DNA of 64,000 nucleotides from Mycobacterium sp. MFM001 (GTDB taxonomy: Bacteria; Actinomycetota; Actinomycetes; Mycobacteriales; Mycobacteriaceae). Below are positions 56,216 to 64,000 of the stretch, piece after piece (the stretch's first letter is position 1; each line of letters begins with the position of its first letter). The stretch spans positions 248,001 through 312,000 of the forward strand of contig NZ_BFAB01000007.1 in the NCBI RefSeq assembly GCF_003402475.1, read 5' to 3'. The notes below the pieces were generated by a model. That model had not been told where the DNA came from and searched no databases. It saw nothing but the letters and a program-made list of their open reading frames with translations. The position numbers and the translations under genes are program-made.

Positions 56216-57436
56216 CTATCCGGCGGCCGGCGGATGTGCGATCACCGTCGGGCGGAACCCGTACCGAGGCGCGGCACCGTTCATGCCATGCCCGGGCGCA
56301 CCCGCGAGTGGCATCCCGCCGAGCATGCTCGCCGGGCCACCTGTCGCAGCGTTCGGGGTAGCGCCCAGGCCGGCACTGGGCAACGCCGAGGCGGCTGCGC
56401 CGATCGGCGCCGTCCACGTCGGCGGGACAGACAGCGCTCCGATCGAACCGGCCTGTCCCAGCCCTGCGGACACGGCGCCGCCGAGACCTCCGAGCCCGCC
56501 CAGTCCACCAACCGGAGCCGCCAACGTGCCTCCCAGACTGTCCGCCGCAGCCGCTGCCGGTGCCAGCGCCTCTCCAGCGGCGGCCTCACCCGCTGCCGCG
56601 CCGCCGAGTAAACCCAGAAACGGCGCCATCGTGTTGCTCGGCATGTAGAACCCCGACGAAAAAATCGTGTTCCAGATGTTGGCGTTCGGACCCCAGGTAT
56701 TCCAGAAGTTATCCAGTGCCGTATTCCCCGAGGACCCTCCGGTCAGCAGGCCAAGGATTCCCGAAAGGCCCGAGGACGACGATGCCGACGGTGATGCCAT
56801 GCTCTGCAGTGTTTGAGGAATCCCAGACGTCAACTGCGAGAGGGCCGTTGTCGGCGTGGCGGTGCCGGTGGCCTGGGCAACTGCAGCGGTCTGAATGGCC
56901 GGTCCTGCGCCGTTGGTGGTTGTCGGCGGGGTAGTGAAGGGTGTCACCGTCGATGCGGCGGCCGAGGATCCGGCGTAGCCGTACATTGCCGCCGCGTCCT
57001 GGGCCCACATCTCGGCATAGTGTGCTTCGGTGGCTGCGATGGCCGGTGTGTTCTGACCCAAGAAATTCGTCGCAACCAACGAAGCCAGCAGCGCCCGGTT
57101 GGCGGCGATCACGGGTGGCGGCACTGTCATCGCGAATGCGGTTTCATATGCCGTCGCAGCAACTTGCGCCTGCACCGCCGTCTGCGAAGCCTGCGCGGCC
57201 GCCTGTCCCATCCATGTGACGTAGGGAGCTGCGGCGGCCGCCATCGACGCGGAGGCTGGGCCGCGCCAGGGCCCACTGGCCACTGTGGAGACAATCGACC
57301 CGTAATCGCCGGCGGCCGAGGATAATTCGGCGGCAAGGCCATGCCAGGTCGCGGCCGCGGTCAACAATGGCCCAGCGCCAGCTCCGGCGTACATCCGAGC
57401 GGAGTTGATTTCCGGTGGTAACGCTGCGAAATCCAT
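56216..57436 (-). CDS. PPE-SVP family protein
   Basis: A 406-residue PPE protein. The N-terminal PPE domain starts [37 protein letters not shown] with an intact WxG (WHG). The C-terminal SVP motif is intact (GALSVPPTW), and the end FRPTVIAHPPAAG is typical. The Ala/Gly-rich middle is predicted to embed in or associate with the outer membrane. GGGAG precedes ATG 57436, 11 bp after the PE gene stop, the canonical PE-PPE pair. Confidence 0.95.
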   Translation of the reverse strand: MDFAALPPEINSARMYAGAGAGPLLTAAATWHGLAAELSSAAGDYGSIVSTVASGPWRGPASASMAAAAAPYVTWMGQAAAQASQTAVQAQVAATAYETAFAMTVPPPVIAANRALLASLVATNFLGQNTPAIAATEAHYAEMWAQDAAAMYGYAGSSAAASTVTPFTTPPTTTNGAGPAIQTAAVAQATGTATPTTALSQLTSGIPQTLQSMASPSASSSSGLSGILGLLTGGSSGNTALDNFWNTWGPNANIWNTIFSSGFYMPSNTMAPFLGLLGGAAAGEAAAGEALAPAAAAADSLGGTLAAPVGGLGGLGGLGGAVSAGLGQAGSIGALSVPPTWTAPIGAAASALPSAGLGATPNAATGGPASMLGGMPLAGAPGHGMNGAAPRYGFRPTVIAHPPAAG

Positions 57437-57447
57437 TGCTGCGCTCC

Positions 57448-57747
57448 CTAGCCCGTGCAGACCGTGTTGGCGGCTTCAGTGACCGCATACGAGCCGGCAC
57501 TGGTTGCCAGAACGGTCACGAACGCGTGATGAATAGCGGACGCTTGGGCGCTGACCGTTTGATACAGCTGGCCGTGCGCGGAGAATTGCAACGCGGTCAG
57601 CGCTGACACCTCGTCGGCGGCAGCGGGAATCAGGCCGGTGGTCGGTACTAGCGCTGCGGCGTTCTGGGCGCTCACCGCCGCGCCGACAGAGTGCAGGTTA
57701 TCTGCTGCTGCAGAAAGCATTTCGGGTACGATGTTGACGAACGACAT
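57448..57747 (-). CDS. PE-family protein
   Basis: A 99-residue PE protein without C-terminal extension: SFVNIVPEMLSAAADNL (Pro-Glu at residues 8-9) in a helical hairpin, and a C-terminal type VII secretion signal YxxxE (YAVTE). AAGGAG precedes ATG 57747. It should heterodimerise with the PPE encoded just downstream and be exported by an ESX system. Confidence 0.95.
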   Translation of the reverse strand: MSFVNIVPEMLSAAADNLHSVGAAVSAQNAAALVPTTGLIPAAADEVSALTALQFSAHGQLYQTVSAQASAIHHAFVTVLATSAGSYAVTEAANTVCTG

Positions 57748-57930
57748 TGGACGGCTCCTTCGGAAAAAGACGCAAATGTGTCTAAGAATTGGCCTGGCTC
57801 AAGCCGGGACCGGATCGAACGGAACGATCAGTGGTTAGCGGTGCCTGTGCACCGTATGAGTGAGAACCCGCATGCGGCGGCGGGGGCGAACGCGACCTGG
57901 CATCAATCCAGGCCGGTTTGTCGACGCGCT

Positions 57931-59049
57931 TCAGCCGACGCGTTCGGCCTGCACGCTCCACTTCTCCTCGATGCGTCCGTAACGCCAAATAGCCATGGCA
58001 GCAATCCAAGTCACCGCGAACAGTCCAACGATGACGAAGCCGATCGCGTTGAGGTTGATGCCGCCGACCCAATCCCAAAATGGGCCGCTCCAGCCGAATT
58101 GGTCGGCGAGCAGCCCCAGCAGCTCGATGCTGCCGATGAGCAGGGCCACCGCAACGGATAGCCCGGTGATGGTGATGTTGTAGTAGACCTTGCGCACCGG
58201 ATTGGAAAACGCCCAGCCGTACGCGAAGTTCATGAACGAGCCATCGATGGTGTCCAGCAAGCACATTCCGGCGGTGAACAGCACCGGCAGACACAAGATC
58301 GCATACCAGGGCAGGCCGGCGGCGGCGCTGGTGCCTGCTAGCACCAGCAGCGCAACCTCGGTGGCCGTGTCGAAACCCAGTCCGAACAACACGCCGACCG
58401 GATACATGTGCCACGACGCGGTGATCGATCCGGTGAAACGGCCCAGGAACCGGTTGAGCAACCCGCGATTGTTCAACTGCTCTTCGAGCTCGTTCTCGTC
58501 ATAGACGCCGCGACGCATCCGGGCGAACACCCGCAGGATCCCGGCCAGGATGACCACGTTGATGACGGCGATCAGGTAGAGGAAAACGCCCGAGACGCTG
58601 GTGCCGATCAGGCTGGTGTAGTGATGCAGCGCCGACGAGTCCTCTTTCACTGGCCCGACGATGGCTTTGACGCCGATTGCCAGTAGTAAGGCCAGTCCGA
58701 AGACCACCGACGAGTGGCCGAGCGAAAAGAAGAACCCCGCGGCGAGCGGGCGCTGCCCGTCGTTCATCAGCTTTCGGGTGGTGTTGTCGATGGCGGCGAT
58801 GTGGTCGGCGTCGAACGCGTGCCGCAGACCCAGCGTGTAGGCGGTCAGACCAATGCCGATGCCGAATGCCTTGTCCCCGACGGAAAAGTGTGCCGGCTCG
58901 ACGACGAGCACCAGGGTGCACCAGCCGACGACGTGCAGCGCGACAATCACCGCGGACATTACGCCCAGGCGCAACCACTCGGTGGGCGTCAATGCCGCCC
59001 GCAGCCCCGACCACGACGATTTCTGGCGGGTGAGCGCATCACCGGCCAT
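57931..59049 (-). CDS. nicT: Nickel/cobalt permease, HoxN/NixA family
   Basis: High-affinity Ni2+ (or Co2+) uptake across the inner membrane. It has 372 residues, the length of NicT/Rv2856, and eight or so helices. The helix-2 signature RHAFDADHIAAIDNTTRKL is present, as are FSLGHSSVV and LGFDTATEVALL. AGGAGAAG precedes ATG 59049. It stands next to hydrogenase maturation genes that need nickel, so nickel is the likely ion. Three 11-bp-spaced GCAA repeats lie 79-104 bp upstream. Confidence 0.95.
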   Translation of the reverse strand: MAGDALTRQKSSWSGLRAALTPTEWLRLGVMSAVIVALHVVGWCTLVLVVEPAHFSVGDKAFGIGIGLTAYTLGLRHAFDADHIAAIDNTTRKLMNDGQRPLAAGFFFSLGHSSVVFGLALLLAIGVKAIVGPVKEDSSALHHYTSLIGTSVSGVFLYLIAVINVVILAGILRVFARMRRGVYDENELEEQLNNRGLLNRFLGRFTGSITASWHMYPVGVLFGLGFDTATEVALLVLAGTSAAAGLPWYAILCLPVLFTAGMCLLDTIDGSFMNFAYGWAFSNPVRKVYYNITITGLSVAVALLIGSIELLGLLADQFGWSGPFWDWVGGINLNAIGFVIVGLFAVTWIAAMAIWRYGRIEEKWSVQAERVG

Positions 59050-59125
59050 GTCGCTTCTCCTGCGCTGAGAAGAAAACCCCCGACCGCGACGACGGTAACC
59101 CACGCGCCCGCTTCATGCATGTGAT

Positions 59126-59153
59126 TCGCAAGTATTCTGCAAATTTTTCGCAA
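59126..59153 (-). promoter_or_regulatory. Phased GCAA repeats upstream of nicT
   Basis: On the plus strand GCAA begins at 59128, 59139 and 59150, exactly 11 bp apart, in contexts TTCGCAA, TCTGCAA and TTCGCAAA (minus strand TTTGCGAA, TTTGCAGAA, TTGCGAA). The surrounding 60 bp are AT-rich compared with neighbours. The TTGC half-sites recall the Streptomyces Nur (nickel-responsive Fur-type) box of spaced TTGCA units. Regulation by nickel is inferred. Confidence 0.5.
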
Positions 59154-59170
59154 ATAGGTCGCGAATGCAC

Positions 59171-60448
59171 TCATAGCCGCGTGCGTTGCTCGATGTCCTC
59201 CAGGAACTCCGCGATCATGGCTTCGGTCAGCGAGGGACGCGTCTCGTTGATCGCCGTCAGGTAATCCTGGGTCTGTGCCGGTTCGCCGCGACGGAACTCG
59301 ACCTCCCGTTCGAACCCGAACTGCGCGCCCTTGCGGGCGGCGAATTCGATATCGGCCGGGGTGAACATCTCGCTGGCGTCCACCAAGGCGCCGACGTCAA
59401 CAAAATCGGCGGCCGGCCCAAGGTAGCGGCGCCAAATCGCTGTCCGCGCCTTTGCATCTGGAGGTCGCACCGGAATGATGTAGTCGAACCGGCCGGGTCG
59501 CAGAAACGCCGAATCGAGCGACCGCACCGAGTTCGTCGCGCAGACGAGCAGCCTCTCGTCGCGCTGGCGGAACACCGGGATCAACTTGAGCAACTCGTTG
59601 GTGACCCCGTGAGCCGGATCCGACGGTATCCCCGAGCGCGCCCCGGCGATCTCTTCGACTTCGTCGATGAAGACCACGGCGGCTTCCAGCTCCATCAGCG
59701 TCATGAACGCCTCTCGCAGCGCGGCGGCCATTGCCACGTCGGGAGCGGCCAGCCGAGACGGGAACAACTCGACGAACGGCCAGCCGAGCCGGCCGGCGAC
59801 CGCCTTGGCGAAGCTGGTTTTGCCGGTTCCCGGCGGCCCGAACAGGATCACCGCCTTCGGCGCCGAGACCCCGTACTGCTCGGCTACTCCCGGCTCGGTG
59901 AGCGGCAGCACAATCCGGCGTTCGATGATCTGCTTTTCCGATTCCATGCCCGCCATCGCATGCCACAGCCCGCGAGGCATCACCTGCGCGCCAAGTTCGG
60001 CCAGCAGGCCCGCGTCCGAGGCGCCGACATGGTCGGTTTTCTCGAAAAACGAAAGGTCGGTTCGCTCTTGATAACCCGAGTTGCGTAGCGCCGCGGTCCC
60101 CGTCGCCTCGGGCGGCAGCAGCGCGCCAATCCGGCGGGCACCGAGGGAACGCAGCCGAAGCTCGAGTTCGCCGAGCAGCGCGCTGCCGATGCCGCGGTTG
60201 CGCCAGCGGCTACTCAGCGCGACGAGCGAGATCCACGCTCGTTCGCCCTGGAAATGCGCGCCGGCCATGCCCACCAGCTCCTCGCCGACCACGGCGACGA
60301 CAGCGGGCTGCCCAGACTTCGCCGCCGACACCACCTCCGAGATGAGAAAGGCCGGTTGTGCCTCGCCTGGAGTGCGACTCTGATCCCAGATCGAAATCGC
60401 CTGGTCCAAGTCGTCGTCATGAAAGTCGCGCAGCCGCCACGGAGGCAT
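59171..60448 (-). CDS. GNAT-AAA+ ATPase fusion protein
   Basis: A 425-residue fusion. Residues 1-150 are a GNAT N-acetyltransferase (WRNRGIGSALL at 82-92 as the acetyl-CoA loop). Residues 170-400 are a classical AAA+ module: Walker A GPPGTGKT 204-211, Walker B VVFIDE 258-263, sensor-1 Asn306, and arginine-finger-like FLRPGRFD 315-322. The ATPase resembles the FtsH/Cdc48 clade without protease. It lies between nicT and the hyp genes on the same strand, so a chaperone or modification role in hydrogenase or nickel-protein assembly is inferred, not shown. Confidence 0.88.
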   Translation of the reverse strand: MPPWRLRDFHDDDLDQAISIWDQSRTPGEAQPAFLISEVVSAAKSGQPAVVAVVGEELVGMAGAHFQGERAWISLVALSSRWRNRGIGSALLGELELRLRSLGARRIGALLPPEATGTAALRNSGYQERTDLSFFEKTDHVGASDAGLLAELGAQVMPRGLWHAMAGMESEKQIIERRIVLPLTEPGVAEQYGVSAPKAVILFGPPGTGKTSFAKAVAGRLGWPFVELFPSRLAAPDVAMAAALREAFMTLMELEAAVVFIDEVEEIAGARSGIPSDPAHGVTNELLKLIPVFRQRDERLLVCATNSVRSLDSAFLRPGRFDYIIPVRPPDAKARTAIWRRYLGPAADFVDVGALVDASEMFTPADIEFAARKGAQFGFEREVEFRRGEPAQTQDYLTAINETRPSLTEAMIAEFLEDIEQRTRL

Positions 60449-60581
60449 GTCGTCGTACCCTTCCGCTTACGGCGGGTGAGGCCGGTCAGAGCAGGGCACA
60501 CACTCTGCATGAGCCGCAGGCGCTACCGAACCACCCAAATGGGTGCTTGACCGGGTGAATTGTGCCCGTCGCAGAGCGAGC

Positions 60582-61334
60582 CTAGGCCTGCGCCAATCGC
60601 CTATTCGTCACTCGCAACTGGCGGGCTGTGCTGACCGCGAGCGCCTCGATCTGTTCGGGCTGCAGCCGCCCGCACAGTCGGTCCCAGTGGATCGCGACGT
60701 CGTCACCGACCGCCACATCGGGCACCGCGCTGTACCCGTCGACCCAGACATCGAGTGCACGCGGCGACGGCTCGGAAAGCTCCAGCCCGTGACCGTCCCA
60801 GACCAGCCGACGGCACGACACCTCGACAGTTTCGCTGTCACGGGAAAGCACAGTGCCCCAAGTGATTCGGCAGTTATCCAGGACGCTGAGCGGGTGCTCG
60901 TCGAGGCTTCCCCCTTTTAGGCCCAGCAACCGTGACCACGGGTAGATGCCGAACACGTGGAAGCTGTGATTCGCGGCGGCCTCACGTGCCAGATCCGGCC
61001 CAAGATATGACCAGTAACGACCCGCCTGCGGACCGATGACGGCGAGCAACTCGTCGAGGAATGCCTTCGGGTCCACCTCGGCGCCGACACCGCCGCCGTG
61101 CCAATACGATTCGACCAGCCGGTAATCCAGCGGGTCGGCGATACCGGTCATCGCCGACAGCACCTGCAGATACGGCCAGGCGCCGGAAAACTTCGTCGCC
61201 GCTGTGCGCACCTCTTCTGCCGACCCCTCCCGCAGCGTTGCACCCAGCGGCGGGCCGCAAAAGCCGAGGGCATTGGGCGCATACGCGTAGCGGGCGAACA
61301 TCTCCGCGCCCCGCGTGTCGACCGATACGGTCAC
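60582..61334 (-). CDS. Hydrogenase-associated protein (DUF6390-like)
   Basis: A 250-residue cytosolic protein starting at GTG 61334, which overlaps the hypD stop (GTGA), so it is translationally coupled to hypD. Conserved-looking segments: MFARYAYAPNALGFCGPP with a Cys, FSGAWPYLQVLS, VESYWHGGG, FHVFGIYPWSRLL, LDNCRITWGTVL. I believe this is the family annotated DUF6390, which recurs in actinobacterial [NiFe]-hydrogenase loci. Biochemical function unknown; Cys and His residues could bind metal. Confidence 0.82.
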   Translation of the reverse strand: MTVSVDTRGAEMFARYAYAPNALGFCGPPLGATLREGSAEEVRTAATKFSGAWPYLQVLSAMTGIADPLDYRLVESYWHGGGVGAEVDPKAFLDELLAVIGPQAGRYWSYLGPDLAREAAANHSFHVFGIYPWSRLLGLKGGSLDEHPLSVLDNCRITWGTVLSRDSETVEVSCRRLVWDGHGLELSEPSPRALDVWVDGYSAVPDVAVGDDVAIHWDRLCGRLQPEQIEALAVSTARQLRVTNRRLAQA

Positions 61335-62464
61335 GTCCGGGAACCCACCAGCTTGACCGCGTCGCGGTGCATGCGGCCGAAGTTGTAGTAGGCCGCGCAC
61401 GCGCCCTCGGGGGACACCATGCAGGTCCCGATCGGGGTCTCCGGAGTGCATGCGGTGCCGAAAACCTTGCACTCCCAAGGCTTGAGCACACCTTTGAGCA
61501 CCTCACCGCACTGGCAGGCCTTGGGGTCGGCGACCCGCACGCCGGGCATGTCGTAGCGCAGCTCGGCGTCGAACTCGGCGAAGTCGTCGTGCAACCGCAG
61601 CGCGCTCTGCGAGATGAAGCCCAGTCCGCGCCATTCGAAGTGCGGGCGCAGCGCGAACACTTTGCCCATCAGCGCCAGCGCTGCCGGGTTGCCGTTTTCG
61701 GGCACCACCCGCTTGTACTGGTTTTCCACCTCGCAGCGACCCTCGCGGAGCTGGGTCAGCAGCATCGCGACCGAAGCCAGGATGTCCAGCGGCTCGAATC
61801 CCGAGACCACCAAGGGCTTTCCGTAGACTTCGGGCACGAATCGGTACGGCCGGTTCCCGACGACGGTTGACACGTGACCGGGTCCGATGAACCCGGAGAG
61901 CCGCAAATCAGGTGATTCCAGGATGGCCTTGATCGGCGGAATGATCGTGACGTGATTGCAGAACACGGAAAAGTTGCGCAGGCCCAAATCGCGTGCCCGC
62001 ACCAGCGTCACTGCCGTCGACGGTGCGGTGGTCTCGAAACCGATCGCGAAGAACACCACGTGTTTGTCCGGATTGTCGACCGCGATCTTGAGCGCGTCCA
62101 GCGGCGAGTAGACGAACCGCACGTCGGCGCCGCGCGCCTTGGCGTCCAGCAGACTGCCGTTGGAGCCGGGGACTCGCATCATGTCACCGAAGCAGGTGAA
62201 GATCACGTCGGGTTGTTCGGCCAGCCACATCGCGTCGTCGATGCGGCCCATCGGGATCACACAGACGGGGCAGCCCGGGCCGTGTACCAGTTCCACATTC
62301 TCCGGCAACATGTGTTCGATGCCGTGCCGGTAGATGGTGTGGGTGTGGCCGCCGCAGACTTCCATGAACTTGAAGTGCTCACCGGCGTCACCGGCCAGGT
62401 GCTCGATCGCCACCAGCAGTCTGCGGGCCGCCGCCGGATCGCGGAATTCGTCGACGAATTTCAT
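61331..62464 (-). CDS. hypD: Hydrogenase maturation protein HypD
   Basis: An iron-sulfur protein of 377 residues that with HypC assembles the Fe(CN)2CO moiety. Motifs: FMEVCGGHTHTIYRHGI, GPGCPVCVIP, IGFETTAPS, the [4Fe-4S] ligands in CQCGEVLKG ... CKVFGTACTPETPIGTCMVSPEGACAAYY. ATG 62464 with GGAG 6 bp upstream is preferred over GTG 62470. It begins 8 bp after hypC. Confidence 0.97.
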   Translation of the reverse strand: MKFVDEFRDPAAARRLLVAIEHLAGDAGEHFKFMEVCGGHTHTIYRHGIEHMLPENVELVHGPGCPVCVIPMGRIDDAMWLAEQPDVIFTCFGDMMRVPGSNGSLLDAKARGADVRFVYSPLDALKIAVDNPDKHVVFFAIGFETTAPSTAVTLVRARDLGLRNFSVFCNHVTIIPPIKAILESPDLRLSGFIGPGHVSTVVGNRPYRFVPEVYGKPLVVSGFEPLDILASVAMLLTQLREGRCEVENQYKRVVPENGNPAALALMGKVFALRPHFEWRGLGFISQSALRLHDDFAEFDAELRYDMPGVRVADPKACQCGEVLKGVLKPWECKVFGTACTPETPIGTCMVSPEGACAAYYNFGRMHRDAVKLVGSRT

Positions 62465-62472
62465 GGTCACTC

Positions 62473-62745
62473 CTACACGATCGCGGACTTGTCGAAGGCT
62501 TCCATTTCGGTGGCGTAGGCGTCACCCATCATTTGGACCGCGGCCAGCGTGAGCAGCGCTTCGGTCTCGTCGATCTTGGCCATCGCGAACCCGACGTGGA
62601 TCAGCACCCAGTCGTCGGGTTCGGGCATGTCTTTTTCCAGCAGCCGCACGCTGATCGTGCGCTGCACGCCACTGACGTCGACCTTGGCCAAATAGTTGGC
62701 CGGGTCGGTGATTTCGACAACCCTCCCGGGAATTCCAAGACACAT
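62473..62745 (-). CDS. hypC: Hydrogenase assembly chaperone HypC/HupF
   Basis: A 90-residue chaperone that carries the Fe(CN)2CO unit between HypD and the large subunit precursor. It has the hallmark N-terminus MCLGIPGRVVEI with Cys2, then the OB-like core (VRLLEKDMPEPDDWVLIHVGFAMAKIDE). AAAGGAG precedes ATG 62745. Located 62 bp after hypE and just before hypD. Confidence 0.97.
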   Translation of the reverse strand: MCLGIPGRVVEITDPANYLAKVDVSGVQRTISVRLLEKDMPEPDDWVLIHVGFAMAKIDETEALLTLAAVQMMGDAYATEMEAFDKSAIV

Positions 62746-62807
62746 ATTCGGCTCCTTTCTCGTGGCGACCAGCTGCGCCCGGCTTCGCCGCGCTTGCGAT
62801 CGCCACG

Positions 62808-63920
62808 TCAACAGATCCGCGGCAACGGGTCACCGACGAGCATGTCGACAATCCGGGTACCCCCAAATCCGGTGCGCACCACGACGGTTTCTGATGGTTC
62901 GGCGATGATTTCCCCGACCTCGGCCGCCTCGGCGCCCAGCGGATGGGACCGCAACGCGGCCAGCCCGGCGTCGGCTTCCTCCGGCGCGACGACGGCGACG
63001 AACTTGCCTTCGTTGGCGACGTAGAGCGGGTCGATGCCCAGCAATTCGCATGCGCCGCTAACCATCGGGTGCACGGGCAGCTTCTCTTCCTCGAGCAGCA
63101 CCCCGAGACCGCATGCCTGGGCCAGTTCGTTGCAGACGGTGCCCACCCCGCCGCGGGTCGCGTCGCGCAGCCAGCGGGTGGACGGTGCGGCGGCCAACAG
63201 CAGTTCCACCAGCGGGCTCACTGCGGCGGTGTCCGAGCAGATGTCGGCCTCGATCGCCAAATCGCCGCGCGCCAGCATCACTGCCATCCCGTGATCGCCC
63301 ATCGAACCGGACAGCAGCACCACGTCGCCCGCGCGGACCGACTGTGCCGAGAGCCTCCGTCCGGCGGGAATGACGCCGGCGCCGGTGGTGGTGATGAACA
63401 GGCCGTCGGCCGCGCCGTTGGGCACCACTTTGGTGTCACCGGTGACAATCTGCACCCCGCACGCCGCCGCGGCCGCCGCCATGTCCGCGGTGATCTCCTT
63501 CAGCTCGGCAATCGGCAGGCCTTCTTCGAGCACGAATGCCGCCGAAATCCATTGCGGCACAGCACCGGTCACAGCGAGGTCATTGACGGTGCCGTGCACC
63601 GCGAGTTCACCGATGGAGCCTCCAGGAAAACGCCTGGGCTGCACCACAAACGAATCGGTAGACAACACAATCCGCTCGCCGCTGGGCAATTCGATCACCG
63701 CGCCGTCACCCAGCGACGCCAGCAGCGGATTGGCGAACGCCTCCATGAACACCGCGTCCACCAGAGCCGCCGAGGCTTTGCCGCCCGCTCCGTGCGCCAG
63801 CGTCACGTGGTCGTCGAGCAACCGAGGCCGGCGTTTGCGGAACGACTCGATCCGTTCGATCACGTCGTTCTCGGCGAATTTCGGGCCCGACGCCAGGTAT
63901 TCGCTTGCTGATTTAGGCAT
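62808..63920 (-). CDS. hypE: Hydrogenase maturation protein HypE
   Basis: An ATP-dependent PurM-like protein that dehydrates the HypF-derived thiocarbamate to thiocyanate, giving the CN ligands. From ATG 63920 it has 370 residues. Motifs: LAHGAGGKASAAL, STDSFVVQPRRFPGGSIGELAVHGTVNDLAV, ITGDTK-type VTGDTKVV, LRDATRGGVGTVCNELA, and the essential C-terminal cysteine (LPRIC). The ATG overlaps the stop of the upstream gene (TAATG). Confidence 0.97.
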   Translation of the reverse strand: MPKSASEYLASGPKFAENDVIERIESFRKRRPRLLDDHVTLAHGAGGKASAALVDAVFMEAFANPLLASLGDGAVIELPSGERIVLSTDSFVVQPRRFPGGSIGELAVHGTVNDLAVTGAVPQWISAAFVLEEGLPIAELKEITADMAAAAAACGVQIVTGDTKVVPNGAADGLFITTTGAGVIPAGRRLSAQSVRAGDVVLLSGSMGDHGMAVMLARGDLAIEADICSDTAAVSPLVELLLAAAPSTRWLRDATRGGVGTVCNELAQACGLGVLLEEEKLPVHPMVSGACELLGIDPLYVANEGKFVAVVAPEEADAGLAALRSHPLGAEAAEVGEIIAEPSETVVVRTGFGGTRIVDMLVGDPLPRIC

Positions 63921-64000
63921 TAGGCAACCACTTCCATCTGTTGGTGCACCGCCAGCCACAATTCGTAGCCCAGTAGCGCTTGGGCTTCCTGGATGCGGTG
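63920..64000 (-). CDS. C-terminal fragment of an upstream hyp-cluster gene, possibly SIS-domain (GmhA-like)
   Basis: Only the last 25 or so codons are in the window, ending RIQEAQALLGYELWLAVHQ then QMEVVA and TAA at 63922-63920. The RIQEAQALLGYELW pattern resembles the final helix of GmhA/phosphoheptose-isomerase SIS proteins (RIQEVH..GH..CE), which occur in some actinobacterial hydrogenase loci. Identity is tentative. The stop overlaps the hypE ATG, so it is in the same operon. Confidence 0.5.
   Translation of the reverse strand, partial: HRIQEAQALLGYELWLAVHQQMEVVA

Noticed and set aside
57748..57930. Possible cobalamin riboswitch in the PE leader (minus strand has CGGTGC-hairpin, ACCACTG and GAGCCAGG segments)
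   Set aside because: The B12-box consensus with GACCTGCC is not matched and the core GGTGNAA/GCCACTG spacing is poor; resemblance is limited to short words. A covariance-model search would decide.

Overview
The window is mycobacterial chromosome. It is GC-rich and carries PE and PPE genes, an antigen-85 paralogue, MPT63-, MPT53- and MPT83-like secreted proteins, an MmpL transporter, and a gene backbone I recognise from the Mycobacterium tuberculosis interval Rv2891 to Rv2856. A Mrp antiporter, an RtcB/archease pair and [NiFe]-hydrogenase maturation genes sit inside or beside that backbone, so a non-tuberculous Mycobacterium is likely. The species cannot be named from the sequence alone.

Layout. 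0-4.2 kb is backbone: an M23 peptidase fragment, rpsB-tsf, amiC and the MarR regulator (Rv2887-like). 4.2-32.3 kb is an accessory block lying exactly between the Rv2887-like and Rv2884-like genes. It holds a MarR-controlled methyltransferase; a HAD phosphatase; a nine-gene ion-homeostasis operon (DUF1360, ChaB, mrpEFG-DUF4040-BCD); a GAF-ANTAR regulator; remnants of a WS/DGAT gene and a PAS gene; a phosphatidylserine-decarboxylase-like protein; a large His-rich membrane protein; an EthA-type monooxygenase; rtcB-archease; a DMT permease; an MmpL transporter; an Eis-like acetyltransferase; PhoU; a cutinase; an antigen-85 paralogue; STAS, glycoside hydrolase, SDR, MPT63-like and PlsC-like genes. 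32.3-50.7 kb returns to backbone: the response regulator, pyrH-frr-cdsA-rlmN, mpt53-ccdA-like, dxr-rip1-ispG, a GNAT gene, a penicillin-binding lipoprotein and mapB. Small insertions here are a CsbD-like gene, an FAD-Rieske oxidoreductase and an RHH/DUF4097 pair. 50.7-54.5 kb carries cobQ, a catalytically altered alpha/beta-hydrolase, a class I amidotransferase and an SDR. 54.5-64 kb, all on the minus strand, is a nickel/hydrogenase-related stretch: a SIS-domain tail, hypE-hypC-hypD-DUF6390-like, a GNAT-AAA+ fusion, nicT, then PE-PPE-orphan-PPE.

How the parts fit. rpsB/tsf/frr/pyrH/rlmN serve translation and nucleotide supply. cdsA, dxr, ispG and rip1 serve lipid and isoprenoid synthesis and membrane proteolysis. 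The Mrp operon should exchange Na+ for H+. NicT should bring in nickel for the HypC/D/E pathway, which builds the NiFe(CN)2CO centre; the hydrogenase structural genes are presumably outside the right edge. The most notable regulatory structures are a MarR operator embedded in a leaderless promoter (4212-4240), a tandem array of TGACAY half-sites in front of the RHH gene (39932-39971) and three 11-bp-phased GCAA repeats upstream of nicT (about 59126-59153). No tRNA, rRNA, CRISPR array, insertion sequence or prophage was found.
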